A stretch of 64,000 nt of DNA from Salinarimonas rosea DSM 21201 (GCF_000429045.1 NZ_AUBC01000017.1:62001-126000), one strand, 5' to 3'; shown: positions 22,084 to 32,499, counted from the stretch's first letter. The notes: a model not told the origin generated them from the sequence alone. Translations and numbers: made by a program.

Positions 22084-23250
22084 ATGGACCGAGAGGCGCG
22101 CACCTATCTCGACTGGAACGCGACCGCTCCCCTGCGGGAGGCGGCGGCGCGCGCGCTGGTCGAGGCGCTCGCGCGCACCGGAAACGCCTCCTCCGTCCAC
22201 GCCGAGGGCCGCGCGGCCCGCGCCGCGCTGGAGGGCGCCCGCGCCGAGGTCGCGCGGCTCGTGGATGCCCCGGCGGACGCGGTGATCTTCACGAGCGGCG
22301 GCACGGAGGCGAACGCGCTCGCGCTCTCGCCGGGTCTCGGCCCGGTCGGCGCGCCGCGGGCCGAGGCGCTGCTCGTCGGTGCGGGCGAGCACCCGTGCGT
22401 GCTCGACGGCCATCGCTTCGCGCCCGACGCCGTCGAGCGCATCCCGCTCTCCGCCGACGGCATCGTCGATCTCGGATGGCTCGAGGCGCGGCTCGCCGCA
22501 CTCGCGCCGCGCCGGGCGATCGTGTCGCTGCAGCTCGCCAACGGCGAGACCGGCGTGATCCAGCCCGTCGCCGAGGCCGCACGCATCGCCCACGCCCACG
22601 GTGCCGCGATCCACACCGACGCTGTGCAGGCGCCGGGGCGCATCGCCGTATCGATCCGCGAGCTCGGGGTCGACGCGCTGACGCTGTCGGCCCACAAGCT
22701 CGGCGGGCTGCAGGGCGCGGGCGCGCTGGTGCTGGCGTCGAGCGCGGTCGCCGTCGATTCGCTCCTGCGCGGCGGTGGGCAGGAGCGTGGGCATCGCGCC
22801 GGGACCGAGAGCGTCCCCGCCGTCGTCGCCTTCGGCGCGGCGGCGCGCGCGGCCCGGGAGGGTCTCGCCGACGAGGGCGCGCGCCTCGCCGCGCTGGGGC
22901 GGGCCTTCGCGGCCGCGATCCGCGCGCGGGCGCCGGGCGCCGTGATCTTCGGGGAAGGCGCGCCGCGCCTGCCCAACACGCTTCTCTTCGCCGTCCCGGG
23001 CCTGCGGGCCGAGACGGCGCTCATCGCCTTCGATCTCGGCGGCGTCGCGCTCTCCTCGGGCTCGGCCTGCTCGTCGGGCAAGGTCAAGCGCTCGCATGTG
23101 CTCGATGCCATGGGCGTCGATCCGGCGCTCGCCGAGGGGGCGCTGCGCGTCTCCTGGGGGTGGGCGACGGACGACGAGGCGGTGATCCGTTTCGCGTCCG
23201 TTCTCGAAGACGTAGAGGAAAGACGCGCACGCCGATCTCAGGCGGCGTGA
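22084..23250 (+). CDS. Cysteine desulfurase, NifS/IscS type
   Basis: A 388-residue class I PLP desulfurase. It has YLDWNATAPLREAAARAL, GGTEANALAL, the PLP Lys in LSAHKLGGLQGAG, and the mobile catalytic-Cys loop SSGSACSSGKVKRSHVL. It removes sulfur from cysteine as a persulfide. It is the first gene of the suf operon, 62 bases before sufB, and the second desulfurase there besides sufS. The ATG is preceded by a long 140-base leader after the Irr boxes. The IscR/RirA-type Rrf2 gene often found here is absent. Confidence 0.92.
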   Translation: MDREARTYLDWNATAPLREAAARALVEALARTGNASSVHAEGRAARAALEGARAEVARLVDAPADAVIFTSGGTEANALALSPGLGPVGAPRAEALLVGAGEHPCVLDGHRFAPDAVERIPLSADGIVDLGWLEARLAALAPRRAIVSLQLANGETGVIQPVAEAARIAHAHGAAIHTDAVQAPGRIAVSIRELGVDALTLSAHKLGGLQGAGALVLASSAVAVDSLLRGGGQERGHRAGTESVPAVVAFGAAARAAREGLADEGARLAALGRAFAAAIRARAPGAVIFGEGAPRLPNTLLFAVPGLRAETALIAFDLGGVALSSGSACSSGKVKRSHVLDAMGVDPALAEGALRVSWGWATDDEAVIRFASVLEDVEERRARRSQAA

Positions 23251-23312
23251 GCGCGTTGGGTACAGTAGCAGAACCGTTCCGCGGTCCTTGAAACCGTGAG
23301 AGGAGGGTGACG

Positions 23313-24785
<1,473 letters not shown>

Positions 24786-24898
24786 TCGCCCGCCACACGA
24801 CGCACCGGCCCGGATCGGCGACGGGCGCGCGAGGCTCCGGTCTCGCAGCGCCCCGCCGGGCCGTTCACCGACACATCGGAACGTACGGACGTAAAGAC

Positions 24899-25651
24899 AT
24901 GCTCGAAATCAAGAATCTCGTGGCCGAGATCGAGGGCAAGCGCATCCTCGACGGCCTGTCCCTCACCGTCCACGACGGAGAGACCGCCGCGATCATGGGC
25001 CCGAACGGGTCCGGCAAGTCGACGCTCTCCTACATCATCGCCGGCAAGGAGGACTACGAGATCCTCGACGGCGAGATCCTGCTCGACGGCGAGAACATCC
25101 TCGAGATGGAGGCCTCCGAGCGCGCCGCGGCCGGCGTGTTCCTCGCCTTCCAGTACCCGCTCGAGATCCCCGGCGTCGCCACGATGACGTTCCTCAAGGC
25201 GGCGCTGAACGCCCAGCGCCGCGCCCGCGAGGAGACCGAGCTGACCACGCCCGAGTTCATGAAGGCCGTCCAGGACGCCGCCGCGAAGCTCGAGATCCCC
25301 CGCGACATGCTCAAGCGCGCCCTCAACGTCGGCTTCTCCGGCGGCGAGAAGAAGCGCATGGAGATCCTGCAGATGGCGCTGCTCCAGCCGCGCATGTGCA
25401 TCCTCGACGAGACCGATTCCGGGCTCGACATCGACGCGCTGCGCATCGTCTCGGAGGGCGTCAACGCGCTGAAGTCGGACAAGCGCTCCTTCCTCGTCAT
25501 CACCCACTACCAGCGGCTCCTGAACTACATCGTGCCGGACACGGTGCACGTGATGGCCAACGGCAAGATCATGCGCTCGGGCGGCAAGGAGCTGGCCGAG
25601 GAGCTCGAGGCCAACGGCTACGCCGACTACAAGGCCCAGGAGGCCGCGTGA
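24899..25651 (+). CDS. sufC: Fe-S assembly ATPase SufC
   Basis: A 250-residue ABC-type ATPase of the SufBCD scaffold. Walker A is GPNGSGKST at residues 34-42. The signature is [17 protein letters not shown], Walker B is [15 protein letters not shown], and the switch His is in [12 protein letters not shown]. It has no membrane domain, as expected. The stop codon shares one base with the sufD ATG. Confidence 0.98.
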   Translation: MLEIKNLVAEIEGKRILDGLSLTVHDGETAAIMGPNGSGKSTLSYIIAGKEDYEILDGEILLDGENILEMEASERAAAGVFLAFQYPLEIPGVATMTFLKAALNAQRRAREETELTTPEFMKAVQDAAAKLEIPRDMLKRALNVGFSGGEKKRMEILQMALLQPRMCILDETDSGLDIDALRIVSEGVNALKSDKRSFLVITHYQRLLNYIVPDTVHVMANGKIMRSGGKELAEELEANGYADYKAQEAA

Positions 25652-26955
25652 TGGCCGAGGTCGCCACCCTGAAGACGCCCGCGGAGACGGCGCTCGCCGA
25701 TCTCTTCGCGCGCTCGAAGAGCCTGCTCCCCGGCGACGCGCGCTCGCGCGAGGACGCCTTCCACCGCTTCGCGGAGAAGGGCCTGCCCCACCGCCGCGTC
25801 GAGGAGTGGAAGTACACCGACCTGCGCGCGCTGATGCGCGAGATCGCGCCGCTCGCGGAGAAGCCGTCGGAGGCCGGCGTCGCGCGGGCGCTCTCGGTCG
25901 AGAGCGTCTTCGCCGCCGCCGAGCCGGCGACGATCGCCTTCGTCGACGGCCACCTCGCGACGGCGGACGCGATGCCCGCCGGCGTCACCGCCGTGCCGCT
26001 GGCGGTCGCGCTGGCGCAGGGGCATCCGCTGCTGTCGAAGCTCGGCGCGGTCTCGGACGCCGAGGGCAACGCGGCCTACGCGCTGAACGCGGCCTTCATG
26101 ACGGACGGCGTGGTGCTGCACGTCACCGGCGCGGTCGACCGGCGCGTCGCGCTGCGCTTCGTCACGGCGGGCGCGCAGCCGGTGGCCACCGCCACGCGGG
26201 TCCTCGTCGTGGTGGAGCCCGGTGCGGCGATCTCGCTGCTCGAGACCCACGAGAGCCCGCACGGCGTGGCGCATCAGCCCAACTCCGTCGTCGAGTTCGT
26301 CGTCGGTGACCGGGCGAAGGTCGCGCACGTCCGGCTGAACGCCAACGGCGACAAGGCGCTGGCGCTCTCGACCCTGACCGCGCATCTCGGAGGCGAGGTC
26401 GCGTTCGGCAGCCGCAACGTCGTCGCCGGTTCCGCGGTGTCGCGCCACCAGGTCTGGATGACCTTCGCGGGTGCCGATTCGCGCGGCGCGGTGCGCGGCG
26501 CGACGATGCTCTCGGGCGATCAGCACGCCGACACGACGCTCGTCGTCAACCACAAGGCGACGGGCTGCGAGAGCCGCGAGCTGTTCAAGCACGCCATCGA
26601 CGGGCGCGGCACGGGCGTGTTCCAGGGCCGCATCAACGTCGCGCGCGGCGCGCAGAAGACCGACGGCCAGATGATGTCGGCGGCCGTCCTCCTCTCGGAG
26701 GAGGGCACGATGAACAACAAGCCCGAGCTCGAGATCTTCGCCGACGACGTGCAGTGCGCCCACGGCGCCACCTGCGGCGAGCTCGACGACGACCTCCTGT
26801 TCTACCTCATGGCGCGCGGCCTGCCGCGGCCGGAGGCGGAGGCGCTGCTCATCGAGTCCTTCCTGGGCGAGGCCGTCGAGGAGGGCCTCGACGACGAGGT
26901 CGTCGGCGAGGCGCTGATGGGCGTCGTCGAGGCCTGGCTCGCGGCGCGCGGCTGA
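25651..26955 (+). CDS. sufD: Fe-S assembly protein SufD
   Basis: A 434-residue SufD, partner of SufB in the scaffold. It has the N-terminal PHRRVEEWKYTDLRALM, the beta-helix core and the conserved C-terminus NNKPELEIFADDVQCAHGATCGELDDDLLFYLMARGLP. It overlaps the sufC stop by one base, giving coupled translation. A hairpin follows it before sufS. Confidence 0.97.
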   Translation: MAEVATLKTPAETALADLFARSKSLLPGDARSREDAFHRFAEKGLPHRRVEEWKYTDLRALMREIAPLAEKPSEAGVARALSVESVFAAAEPATIAFVDGHLATADAMPAGVTAVPLAVALAQGHPLLSKLGAVSDAEGNAAYALNAAFMTDGVVLHVTGAVDRRVALRFVTAGAQPVATATRVLVVVEPGAAISLLETHESPHGVAHQPNSVVEFVVGDRAKVAHVRLNANGDKALALSTLTAHLGGEVAFGSRNVVAGSAVSRHQVWMTFAGADSRGAVRGATMLSGDQHADTTLVVNHKATGCESRELFKHAIDGRGTGVFQGRINVARGAQKTDGQMMSAAVLLSEEGTMNNKPELEIFADDVQCAHGATCGELDDDLLFYLMARGLPRPEAEALLIESFLGEAVEEGLDDEVVGEALMGVVEAWLAARG

Positions 26956-26970
26956 CACCCCTCACCCCAG

Positions 26971-26994
26971 CCCCTCTCCCCCACGGGAGAGGGG
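26971..26994. repeat. Perfect hairpin between sufD and sufS
   Basis: CCCCTCTCCC-ccac-GGGAGAGGGG, a 10-base-pair stem with a 4-base loop, preceded by CCCTCACCCCAG. This matches a widespread bacterial intergenic palindrome and resembles the terminal hairpins of the paired elements here. It sits inside the operon just upstream of the sufS ribosome-binding site and could alter relative expression of sufS. Confidence 0.75.
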
Positions 26995-27008
26995 TCCGGA
27001 GGCGAACC

Positions 27009-28262
27009 ATGGACACGAAGACGACCGCCCTCCCCTACGACGTCGAGGCCGTGCGGCGGGACTTCCCGATCCTCTCGCAGCAGGTCTACGGCAAGCCGCT
27101 CGTCTACCTCGACAACGCCGCCTCCGCCCAGAAGCCGAAGGCGGTGATCGAGGCGATGTCGCATGCCATGGAGACCGGCTACGCCAACGTCCACCGCGGC
27201 CTGCACTACATGGCGAACGTCGCCACCGAGGGCTTCGAGGCGGCGCGCGAGACCGTGCGCGACTTCCTGAACGCCGGCTCCACCGACGAGATCGTCTTCA
27301 CCCGCAACGCCACCGCCGCCTACAACCTCGTCGCCGACTGCTTCGGGCGCATGGGCGGGGCGCACGGCATCGGCGAGGGCGACGAGATCGTGCTCTCGAT
27401 CATGGAGCACCACTCGAACATCGTGCCCTGGCACTTCCTGCGCGAGCGCAAGGGCGCCGTGATCAAGTGGGTGCCGGTCTCGGACGAAGGCGAATTCCTG
27501 TTCGAGGAATACGAGAAGCTGCTCGGCCCGCGCACCAGGATGGTCGCGATCACCCACATGTCGAACGCGCTCGGCACGGTGACGCCGATGAAGGCGATCA
27601 TCGAGGCGGCGCACGCCCGCGGCATCCCGGTCCTCGTCGACGGCGCCCAGTCGGCGGTGCACATGACCGTCGACGTCCGGGCGCTCGACGCCGACTTCTT
27701 CGTCATGACCGGCCACAAGCTCTACGGCCCGACCGGCATCGGCGTGCTCTACGGCAAGAAGGAATGGTTCGACCGGATGCCGCCCTTCGAGGGCGGCGGC
27801 GAGATGATCGAGACGGTGACGACCGACACCGTCACGTACAACGAGCCGCCCCACCGTTTCGAGGCCGGAACGCCGGCGATCCTCGAGGCGATCGGGCTCG
27901 GCGCGGCGCTGCGCTACATGACCGCGCTCGGGCGCGAGAACATCGTCGCGCACGAGACGATGCTGCGCGATTACGCGCAGGCGCGGCTCGGAGAGATGAA
28001 CTCCATCCGCCTGATCGGCCGGGCCCCGGACAAGGGCGCGATCTTCTCCTTCGAGATGAAGGGGGCCCACGCCCACGACGTCGCCACCGTCATCGACCGC
28101 CAGGGCGTCGCCGTGCGCGCGGGCACCCACTGCGCCATGCCGCTCTTGCAGCGCTTCGGCGTGACGTCCACATGCCGTGCGTCCTTCGGGCTCTACAACA
28201 CCCGCGAGGAAGTCGATAAGCTGGTGGACGCGCTGCGCAAGGCCGAGACGCTGTTCGCCTGA
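27009..28262 (+). CDS. sufS: Cysteine desulfurase SufS
   Basis: A 417-residue class II PLP desulfurase, partner of SufE. It has YLDNAASAQKPKAVIEA, YANVHRGLHYMAN, MEHHSNIVPWHFL, the PLP Lys in MTGHKLYGPTGIGVLYG and the catalytic Cys in TSTCRASFGLYNT. The ATG is preceded by GGAGGC. It sits between sufD and sufT. Confidence 0.97.
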   Translation: MDTKTTALPYDVEAVRRDFPILSQQVYGKPLVYLDNAASAQKPKAVIEAMSHAMETGYANVHRGLHYMANVATEGFEAARETVRDFLNAGSTDEIVFTRNATAAYNLVADCFGRMGGAHGIGEGDEIVLSIMEHHSNIVPWHFLRERKGAVIKWVPVSDEGEFLFEEYEKLLGPRTRMVAITHMSNALGTVTPMKAIIEAAHARGIPVLVDGAQSAVHMTVDVRALDADFFVMTGHKLYGPTGIGVLYGKKEWFDRMPPFEGGGEMIETVTTDTVTYNEPPHRFEAGTPAILEAIGLGAALRYMTALGRENIVAHETMLRDYAQARLGEMNSIRLIGRAPDKGAIFSFEMKGAHAHDVATVIDRQGVAVRAGTHCAMPLLQRFGVTSTCRASFGLYNTREEVDKLVDALRKAETLFA

Positions 28263-28280
28263 CGCGAGGAAATCCCCCCG

Positions 28281-28682
28281 ATGAGCGAGACCCCTGTGAC
28301 GGACACGTCCCAATCCAACGAGCCGCAGGTCGCCACCACCGGCGAGGCGGGCGGTTCCGGCCTGCCTCCGGAGGAGATCGATCGCCTCACCGACGACATC
28401 GTCGCGGCGCTCAAGACGGTCTACGATCCCGAGATCCCCGCCGACATCTACGAGCTCGGCTTGATCTACCGCGTCGAGATCTCCGACGAGCGCAAGGTCG
28501 CCATCGACATGACGCTCACCTCGCCCGGCTGCCCGGTGGCGGGCGAGATGCCCGGCTGGGTCGAGAACGCGGTCTCCGCCGTGCAGGGCGTCCAGGAGGT
28601 CGACGTGCAGATCGTCTTCGATCCGCCGTGGGACCAGAGCCGCATGTCCGACGAGGCCCGCGTCGCCCTCGACATGTGGTGA
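28281..28682 (+). CDS. sufT: SufT (DUF59/MIP18 family) Fe-S maturation factor
   Basis: A 133-residue protein. After a disordered 30-residue leader comes the MIP18/DUF59 domain: IVAALKTVYDPEIPADIYELGLIYRVEI, then MTLTSPGCPVAGEMPGWVENAV with the conserved Cys, and VFDPPWDQSRMSDEARVALDMW. SufT helps mature Fe-S proteins. It follows sufS by 18 bases. Confidence 0.95.
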   Translation: MSETPVTDTSQSNEPQVATTGEAGGSGLPPEEIDRLTDDIVAALKTVYDPEIPADIYELGLIYRVEISDERKVAIDMTLTSPGCPVAGEMPGWVENAVSAVQGVQEVDVQIVFDPPWDQSRMSDEARVALDMW

Positions 28683-28786
28683 GCCGAAGTTCGCGCGTGA
28701 GATGTATTTTCCGGCGCGATGCGACGGGAGTTGCGTTCGCGTCCATTCTCGCGCATGATCGCTCCGATGCCACGGAGGGGCGGTAT

Positions 28787-29116
28787 ATGACCACGCGCAT
28801 GCCGGGCGGAGGCTTCGGCGAGAGGTCTCAGGCGCCCTTCGACGCGGACGGGTTCGACCTGAGCGATCCGGACCTGCTGGAGGCGCTCGACTGCGTCGCG
28901 CAGGAGCCGGGCGCTTCGGGCGGCCACCCGCCCCGGTCGATCGAGGGACGGCGGGCGCAGCTCGCCTACCTCGATGCGCGCATCGAGGAGGGGCTGCGCT
29001 CGATCGAGGCCGGCGACGTTCTCGGCGCCGAGGAGTCCACGGCCGTGCTGCAGGCGCTCGCCGAAGGGCGCCCGCCACCCATCCCCGAATGGGTGATCGA
29101 GAAGTACGGCACCTGA
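28787..29116 (+). CDS. Probable ParD-type antitoxin
   Basis: A 109-residue acidic protein. The first half is Asp/Gly-rich and probably disordered. The second half, LAYLDARIEEGLRSIEAGDVLGAEES, resembles the C-terminal helix of type II antitoxins that wraps the toxin. No clear ribbon-helix-helix DNA-binding segment is evident, so autoregulation is uncertain. GGAGGGG lies at 28773-28779 before the ATG. It is immediately upstream of a ParE-like gene and sits inside the suf operon. Confidence 0.65.
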   Translation: MTTRMPGGGFGERSQAPFDADGFDLSDPDLLEALDCVAQEPGASGGHPPRSIEGRRAQLAYLDARIEEGLRSIEAGDVLGAEESTAVLQALAEGRPPPIPEWVIEKYGT

Positions 29117-29128
29117 GCCGAGGTCGCC

Positions 29129-29461
29129 GTGCAGGTCGGCCGCCTGCTGCTCTCGGCTCCGGCCGCGGCCGATCTCGGGCGCGTGTTCGTGTGGCTCAGC
29201 CAGTCGGGAGCGGGCCCGCGGGCGACTGCGCGACTCGCTGCCCTCACCCGCGCACTCCACGACCTCCCGGACGCGCCCTATCGCTGGCCTCTGCATCGAG
29301 GCTCGGCGGCGCTGCGCCGGAGATCGGTGCGCGGCGGCTATGTCGTCCTCTATCGCGTGCTGGAGGATCATCCCGCGGCCTCCCCTGGTGAGCCGGTGAT
29401 CGAGGTCGTGAGCGTCGTCGGCCCCGGCGAGAACCGCGAGCGCCTCAGCGGCGAGCCCTGA
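29129..29461 (+). CDS. ParE/RelE-family toxin
   Basis: A 110-residue protein with the ParE/RelE pattern: LLLSAPAAADLGRVFVWLSQSG, RATARLAALTRALHDLPDAPYRWPL, then SVRGGYVVLYRVLED and VIEVVSVVGPGENRERL. ParE toxins poison gyrase and RelE toxins cleave mRNA; the sequence does not decide between them. It starts with GTG 12 bases after the antitoxin stop. The pair separates sufT from sufA. Confidence 0.78.
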   Translation: MQVGRLLLSAPAAADLGRVFVWLSQSGAGPRATARLAALTRALHDLPDAPYRWPLHRGSAALRRRSVRGGYVVLYRVLEDHPAASPGEPVIEVVSVVGPGENRERLSGEP

Positions 29462-29568
29462 TCGCGCCTCGGCATTTTCCCGCCCCTCGACCTGCGCCCC
29501 TCCCGTGACTATGTTACCGGGGAAACCTCGCGAAGCCTGGGCCTTGAACCCGGTGGGAGAGTGTGCGG

Positions 29569-29958
29569 ATGTTCGGAAACCTCAAGGTCGTGACGCTGAC
29601 CGATGCGGCGGCGGAGCGCATCAAGACGATCGTCGGCAAGTCCGGCAAGGGCGAGACCGGCAAGCCCGTGGAGGGCCTGCGCGTCGGCGTGAAGAACGGC
29701 GGCTGCGCCGGCATGTCCTACGTCATGGACCTCGTCGAGAGCCCCCTGCCGGGGGACGAGGTCGTGGAGGACAAGGGCGCCAAGGTCTTCGTCGACCCCA
29801 AGGCGGTGCTGTTCCTGCTCGGTACGCAGATGGACTTCAAGGTCGACAAGCTCTCCGCCCAGTTCGTCTTCAACAACCCCAACCAGACCTCGGCCTGCGG
29901 CTGCGGCGAATCGGTCGCGCTCTCGCCGGCGAAGCTAGACGGCGCGGACGCGCACTGA
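29569..29958 (+). CDS. sufA: A-type Fe-S carrier SufA
   Basis: A 129-residue HesB/IscA-family carrier that transfers clusters from the Suf scaffold to target proteins. The three cluster ligands are Cys46 (NGGCAGMSY), Cys110 and Cys112 (SACGCGES). The rest of the fold (LTDAAAERIKTIV and VDPKAVLFLLGTQMDF) is intact. It lies about 107 bases after the toxin gene, so it may have gained its own promoter when the toxin-antitoxin pair was inserted. Confidence 0.96.
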   Translation: MFGNLKVVTLTDAAAERIKTIVGKSGKGETGKPVEGLRVGVKNGGCAGMSYVMDLVESPLPGDEVVEDKGAKVFVDPKAVLFLLGTQMDFKVDKLSAQFVFNNPNQTSACGCGESVALSPAKLDGADAH

Positions 29959-29974
29959 GCGACGGATACGCACG

Positions 29975-30337
29975 ATGGACGAGGCGGCGATCCAGGACCT
30001 GTTCGCCGCCGCCCCGGAACTCTCCCCGATCCGCACCCGCCGGATGTTCGGCGGGCTCGGCGTCTATGCGGGCGAGGCGATGTTCGCGCTCGTCGCCTAC
30101 GGTGAGCTCTACCTGAAGGTCGACGACGAGACGAAGCCCGCCTTCGAGGAAGCCGGCGCGCGGCCCTTCGTCTACGAGGCGAAGGGCGCCCGCTCGGTGA
30201 TGAGCTACTGGACGCTCCCGGACGCCGCGCAGGACGATCCGGACGAGGCCGCCCGCTGGGGCCGCCTCGCCCTGGCCGCCGCCCGCAGCGCCGCGGCGGC
30301 GAAGCGTCCGCGCAAGCCTCGGCGACACGCGTCGTGA
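29975..30337 (+). CDS. TfoX N-terminal domain protein
   Basis: A 120-residue protein consisting only of a TfoX N-terminal domain: DLFAAAPELSPIRTRRMFGGLGVYAGEAMFALV, LYLKVDDETKPAFEEAG and MSYWTLPDAAQDDPDEAARWG, with a basic Ala/Lys/Arg tail. Full-length TfoX/Sxy regulates competence in some bacteria, but single-domain versions like this are common and uncharacterised. It starts 16 bases after sufA and overlaps the next gene. Confidence 0.87.
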   Translation: MDEAAIQDLFAAAPELSPIRTRRMFGGLGVYAGEAMFALVAYGELYLKVDDETKPAFEEAGARPFVYEAKGARSVMSYWTLPDAAQDDPDEAARWGRLALAAARSAAAAKRPRKPRRHAS

Positions 30338-30723
30338 GCCGCTCGCTGCTCGACAAGCTCGGCTGGCGCGTCGGCCGTCCGTGGCGCGTCCTCGACATCC
30401 CGCCGGCGCTCGCCGAGGTCGTCGTCCCGCCGGGCGAGCCGGCGGCCGCGCCGGACTGGATCCTCGCCTTCGCGGCCGATCGCGCCGCGCTCGCCCGTAC
30501 CGCGCCCGAGGCCTGCGGCGCCTACCGGCGCGGCGGGCATCTTTGGCTCGCCTATCCCAAGCGCAACGGCCGCATCGCCACCGACCCGACCCGGGACGTC
30601 GGCTGGGAGCCGGTCACCGGTGCGGGCTTCCTGCCGGTCTTGCAGGTGGCGCTCGACGAGACCTGGTCGGCCCTGCGCTTCCGGCTGCGCGACGAGATCC
30701 CGCGGCTCACCCGCAGGGCGTGA
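30334..30723 (+). CDS. DUF3052-like small protein
   Basis: A 129-residue protein starting LLDKLGWRVGRPWRVLDIPPALAEVV, with WILAFAADRAALARTAPEA, LWLAYPKRNGRIATDPTRDVGWEPV and a C-terminal WSALRFRLRDEIPRL. This is the pattern of DUF3052-like proteins of unknown function. It starts with GTG overlapping the TfoX-like stop as GTGA, so the two are translationally coupled and probably work together. Confidence 0.78.
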   Translation: MSRSLLDKLGWRVGRPWRVLDIPPALAEVVVPPGEPAAAPDWILAFAADRAALARTAPEACGAYRRGGHLWLAYPKRNGRIATDPTRDVGWEPVTGAGFLPVLQVALDETWSALRFRLRDEIPRLTRRA

Positions 30724-30730
30724 GAGCGTC

Positions 30731-31513
30731 TCAGGCCTTCAGCCGCACCGTGACGGGCACGTGGTCGGAGGGCTTCTCCTTCGCCCGCTCCTGCTTGTGG
30801 ATGGTCACGCCCTCGAGCCGGTCCGCGGCCTGGGGCGAGAGCAGGTGGTGGTCGATGCGGATGCCTTTGTCGCGCTGCCAGGCGCCGGCCTGATAGTCCC
30901 AGAAGGTGTAGCGCCCCGCCGCCTCGTCGCAGGCGCGCAGGGCATCGGTGAGGCCCAGCGCCAGCAGCTCGCGGAACTTGGCGCGCGTCTGCGGCAGGAA
31001 TAGCGCGTCCCCTTCCCAGGCCGCCGGATCGGCCGCGTCCCGCGGCTCGGGGATGACGTTGTAGTCGCCGGCGAGCACGAGCGGCTCCTCGAGCCGCATC
31101 AGGTCGCGCGCATGCGCGATCAGGCGCTCCATGAAGGCGAGCTTGTAGGGGTACTTCTCGCTTCCCAACGGGTTGCCGTTCGGCAGGTAGATCGAGGCGA
31201 CACGCACGACGCCGGAGCCGGTCGCGATCACGCCCTCGACGTAGCGCGCCTGGACGTCTCCGTCGTTGCCGGGCAGGCCCTCGCGTACGTCCTCGATCGG
31301 GTGCTTCGAGAGCAGCGCCACGCCGTTGAATCCCTTCTGCCCCACCGCAGCAACGTTGTAGCCGGCATCCTCGATCTCGGACTTCGGGAAGGCGTCGAGC
31401 GTGGTCTTGAGCTCCTGCAGGCACACGACGTCGGGCGCGTGCTCCTTCAGGAAGTCCAAGAGATGCGCCTGGCGCTGACGGATCGAGTTGACGTTCCAGG
31501 TCGTGATGCGCAT
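30731..31513 (-). CDS. xthA: Exodeoxyribonuclease III
   Basis: A 260-residue Xth/APE1-type endonuclease for abasic-site repair. The motifs are ITTWNVNSIRQR, CLQELKT (metal Glu), GVALLSKHPIEDV, IYLPNGNP, LAGDYNVIPEPRD, YTFWDYQAG and the C-terminal PSDHVPV catalytic His. The start MRITTWNVN is standard; upstream open sequence is spurious. It converges on the DUF3052-like gene with only seven bases between stops. Confidence 0.97.
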   Translation of the reverse strand: MRITTWNVNSIRQRQAHLLDFLKEHAPDVVCLQELKTTLDAFPKSEIEDAGYNVAAVGQKGFNGVALLSKHPIEDVREGLPGNDGDVQARYVEGVIATGSGVVRVASIYLPNGNPLGSEKYPYKLAFMERLIAHARDLMRLEEPLVLAGDYNVIPEPRDAADPAAWEGDALFLPQTRAKFRELLALGLTDALRACDEAAGRYTFWDYQAGAWQRDKGIRIDHHLLSPQAADRLEGVTIHKQERAKEKPSDHVPVTVRLKA

Positions 31514-31704
31514 CGGGGCCTCGGGCGAGCGGTCTTGGCGCGGGAAGCGCGGCGGGAGAGCCCTTGATCGGGCACCCAAGCGGCGATGGCAAGAGCCGGC
31601 GGCCGGGCGCCGGCCCGTGCGCGCCGCCTTGCTCGGCCGTGTTGCGCATCCGCCGCGTCCTGCTACTTTCGTCGCAACGAGAACCTCCGGGGGGAGCGAT
31701 CGCG

Positions 31705-32499
31705 ATGGACGAGACCGGCTGGTGCGCCCCGATCGACCTCTACTGCGAGCGCGCAGGCGTCGGCTTCTGGGCGGAGCCGGTGAACGCCGCCTCGAACGCC
31801 GCCTTCCTGGTCGCGGCGCTCGCCGCATTCGCGCTCTGGCGCCGCGCCGGCGCGCAGGACGTCTACGCGCTCGTGCTGATCGGCGTCGTCGCGGCGACGG
31901 GGATCGGCTCGTTCCTGTTCCACACCTGGGCGAACCGCTGGTCGCTGCTCGCCGATGTCGTCCCGATCACCCTGTTCATCTACGGCTTCTTCTTCCTCGC
32001 CATGCGCCGCTTCCTGCGGCTCGGCGCGCTGTGGGCGGGCGTCGCGACCGGCGCCTTCTTTGCCGCGAGCGTGGCCTTCCCGGCGGCGTGGGGTGCGCTG
32101 CTCGGGCCCCAGGCGGACGTGAACGGCTCGGTCTCCTACTTTCCGGCGGCGCTGGCCCTGATCGGCGTCGGCGCCCTCCTCGTCCTGCGGGCGCGCCGGG
32201 CGGAGACGGTGCTCGCCAACCGCAAGAACCGCGCCTGGGCCGGCGAGGAGGACGACGACGCGCGCGCCCGCGCCTTCCTCGACAAGGTCGTCGCCCCGCA
32301 CACCGCCGGCACGGCGCTGCTGCTGGCCGCGGCGACCTTCGCCCTCTCCCTCGTCTTCCGCTCGATCGACGTCGCCGTCTGCGGCTGGCTCCCGCTCGGC
32401 ACGCACTTCCTCTGGCACGGGCTCAACGCGGTCGTGCTGTTCCTGTGCGTGCGCGCCGCGATCCGGGTGCAACCCGGGCCGGCGGCCGCGGCGGCCTAG
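31705..32499 (+). CDS. Ceramidase-family multi-pass membrane protein
   Basis: A 264-residue protein with about seven hydrophobic helices. It begins DETGWCAPIDLYCER and has NAASNAAFLVAALAAF and FLFHTWANRWSLLADVVPI (His and Asp of the presumed zinc site). It ends in the THFLWHGLNAVVLFLCV helix with two more His. This matches the alkaline ceramidase / CREST metal-hydrolase superfamily. The substrate in a bacterium is uncertain; ceramide or another amide lipid is possible. GGGGGGAG precedes the ATG. Confidence 0.82.
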   Translation: MDETGWCAPIDLYCERAGVGFWAEPVNAASNAAFLVAALAAFALWRRAGAQDVYALVLIGVVAATGIGSFLFHTWANRWSLLADVVPITLFIYGFFFLAMRRFLRLGALWAGVATGAFFAASVAFPAAWGALLGPQADVNGSVSYFPAALALIGVGALLVLRARRAETVLANRKNRAWAGEEDDDARARAFLDKVVAPHTAGTALLLAAATFALSLVFRSIDVAVCGWLPLGTHFLWHGLNAVVLFLCVRAAIRVQPGPAAAAA

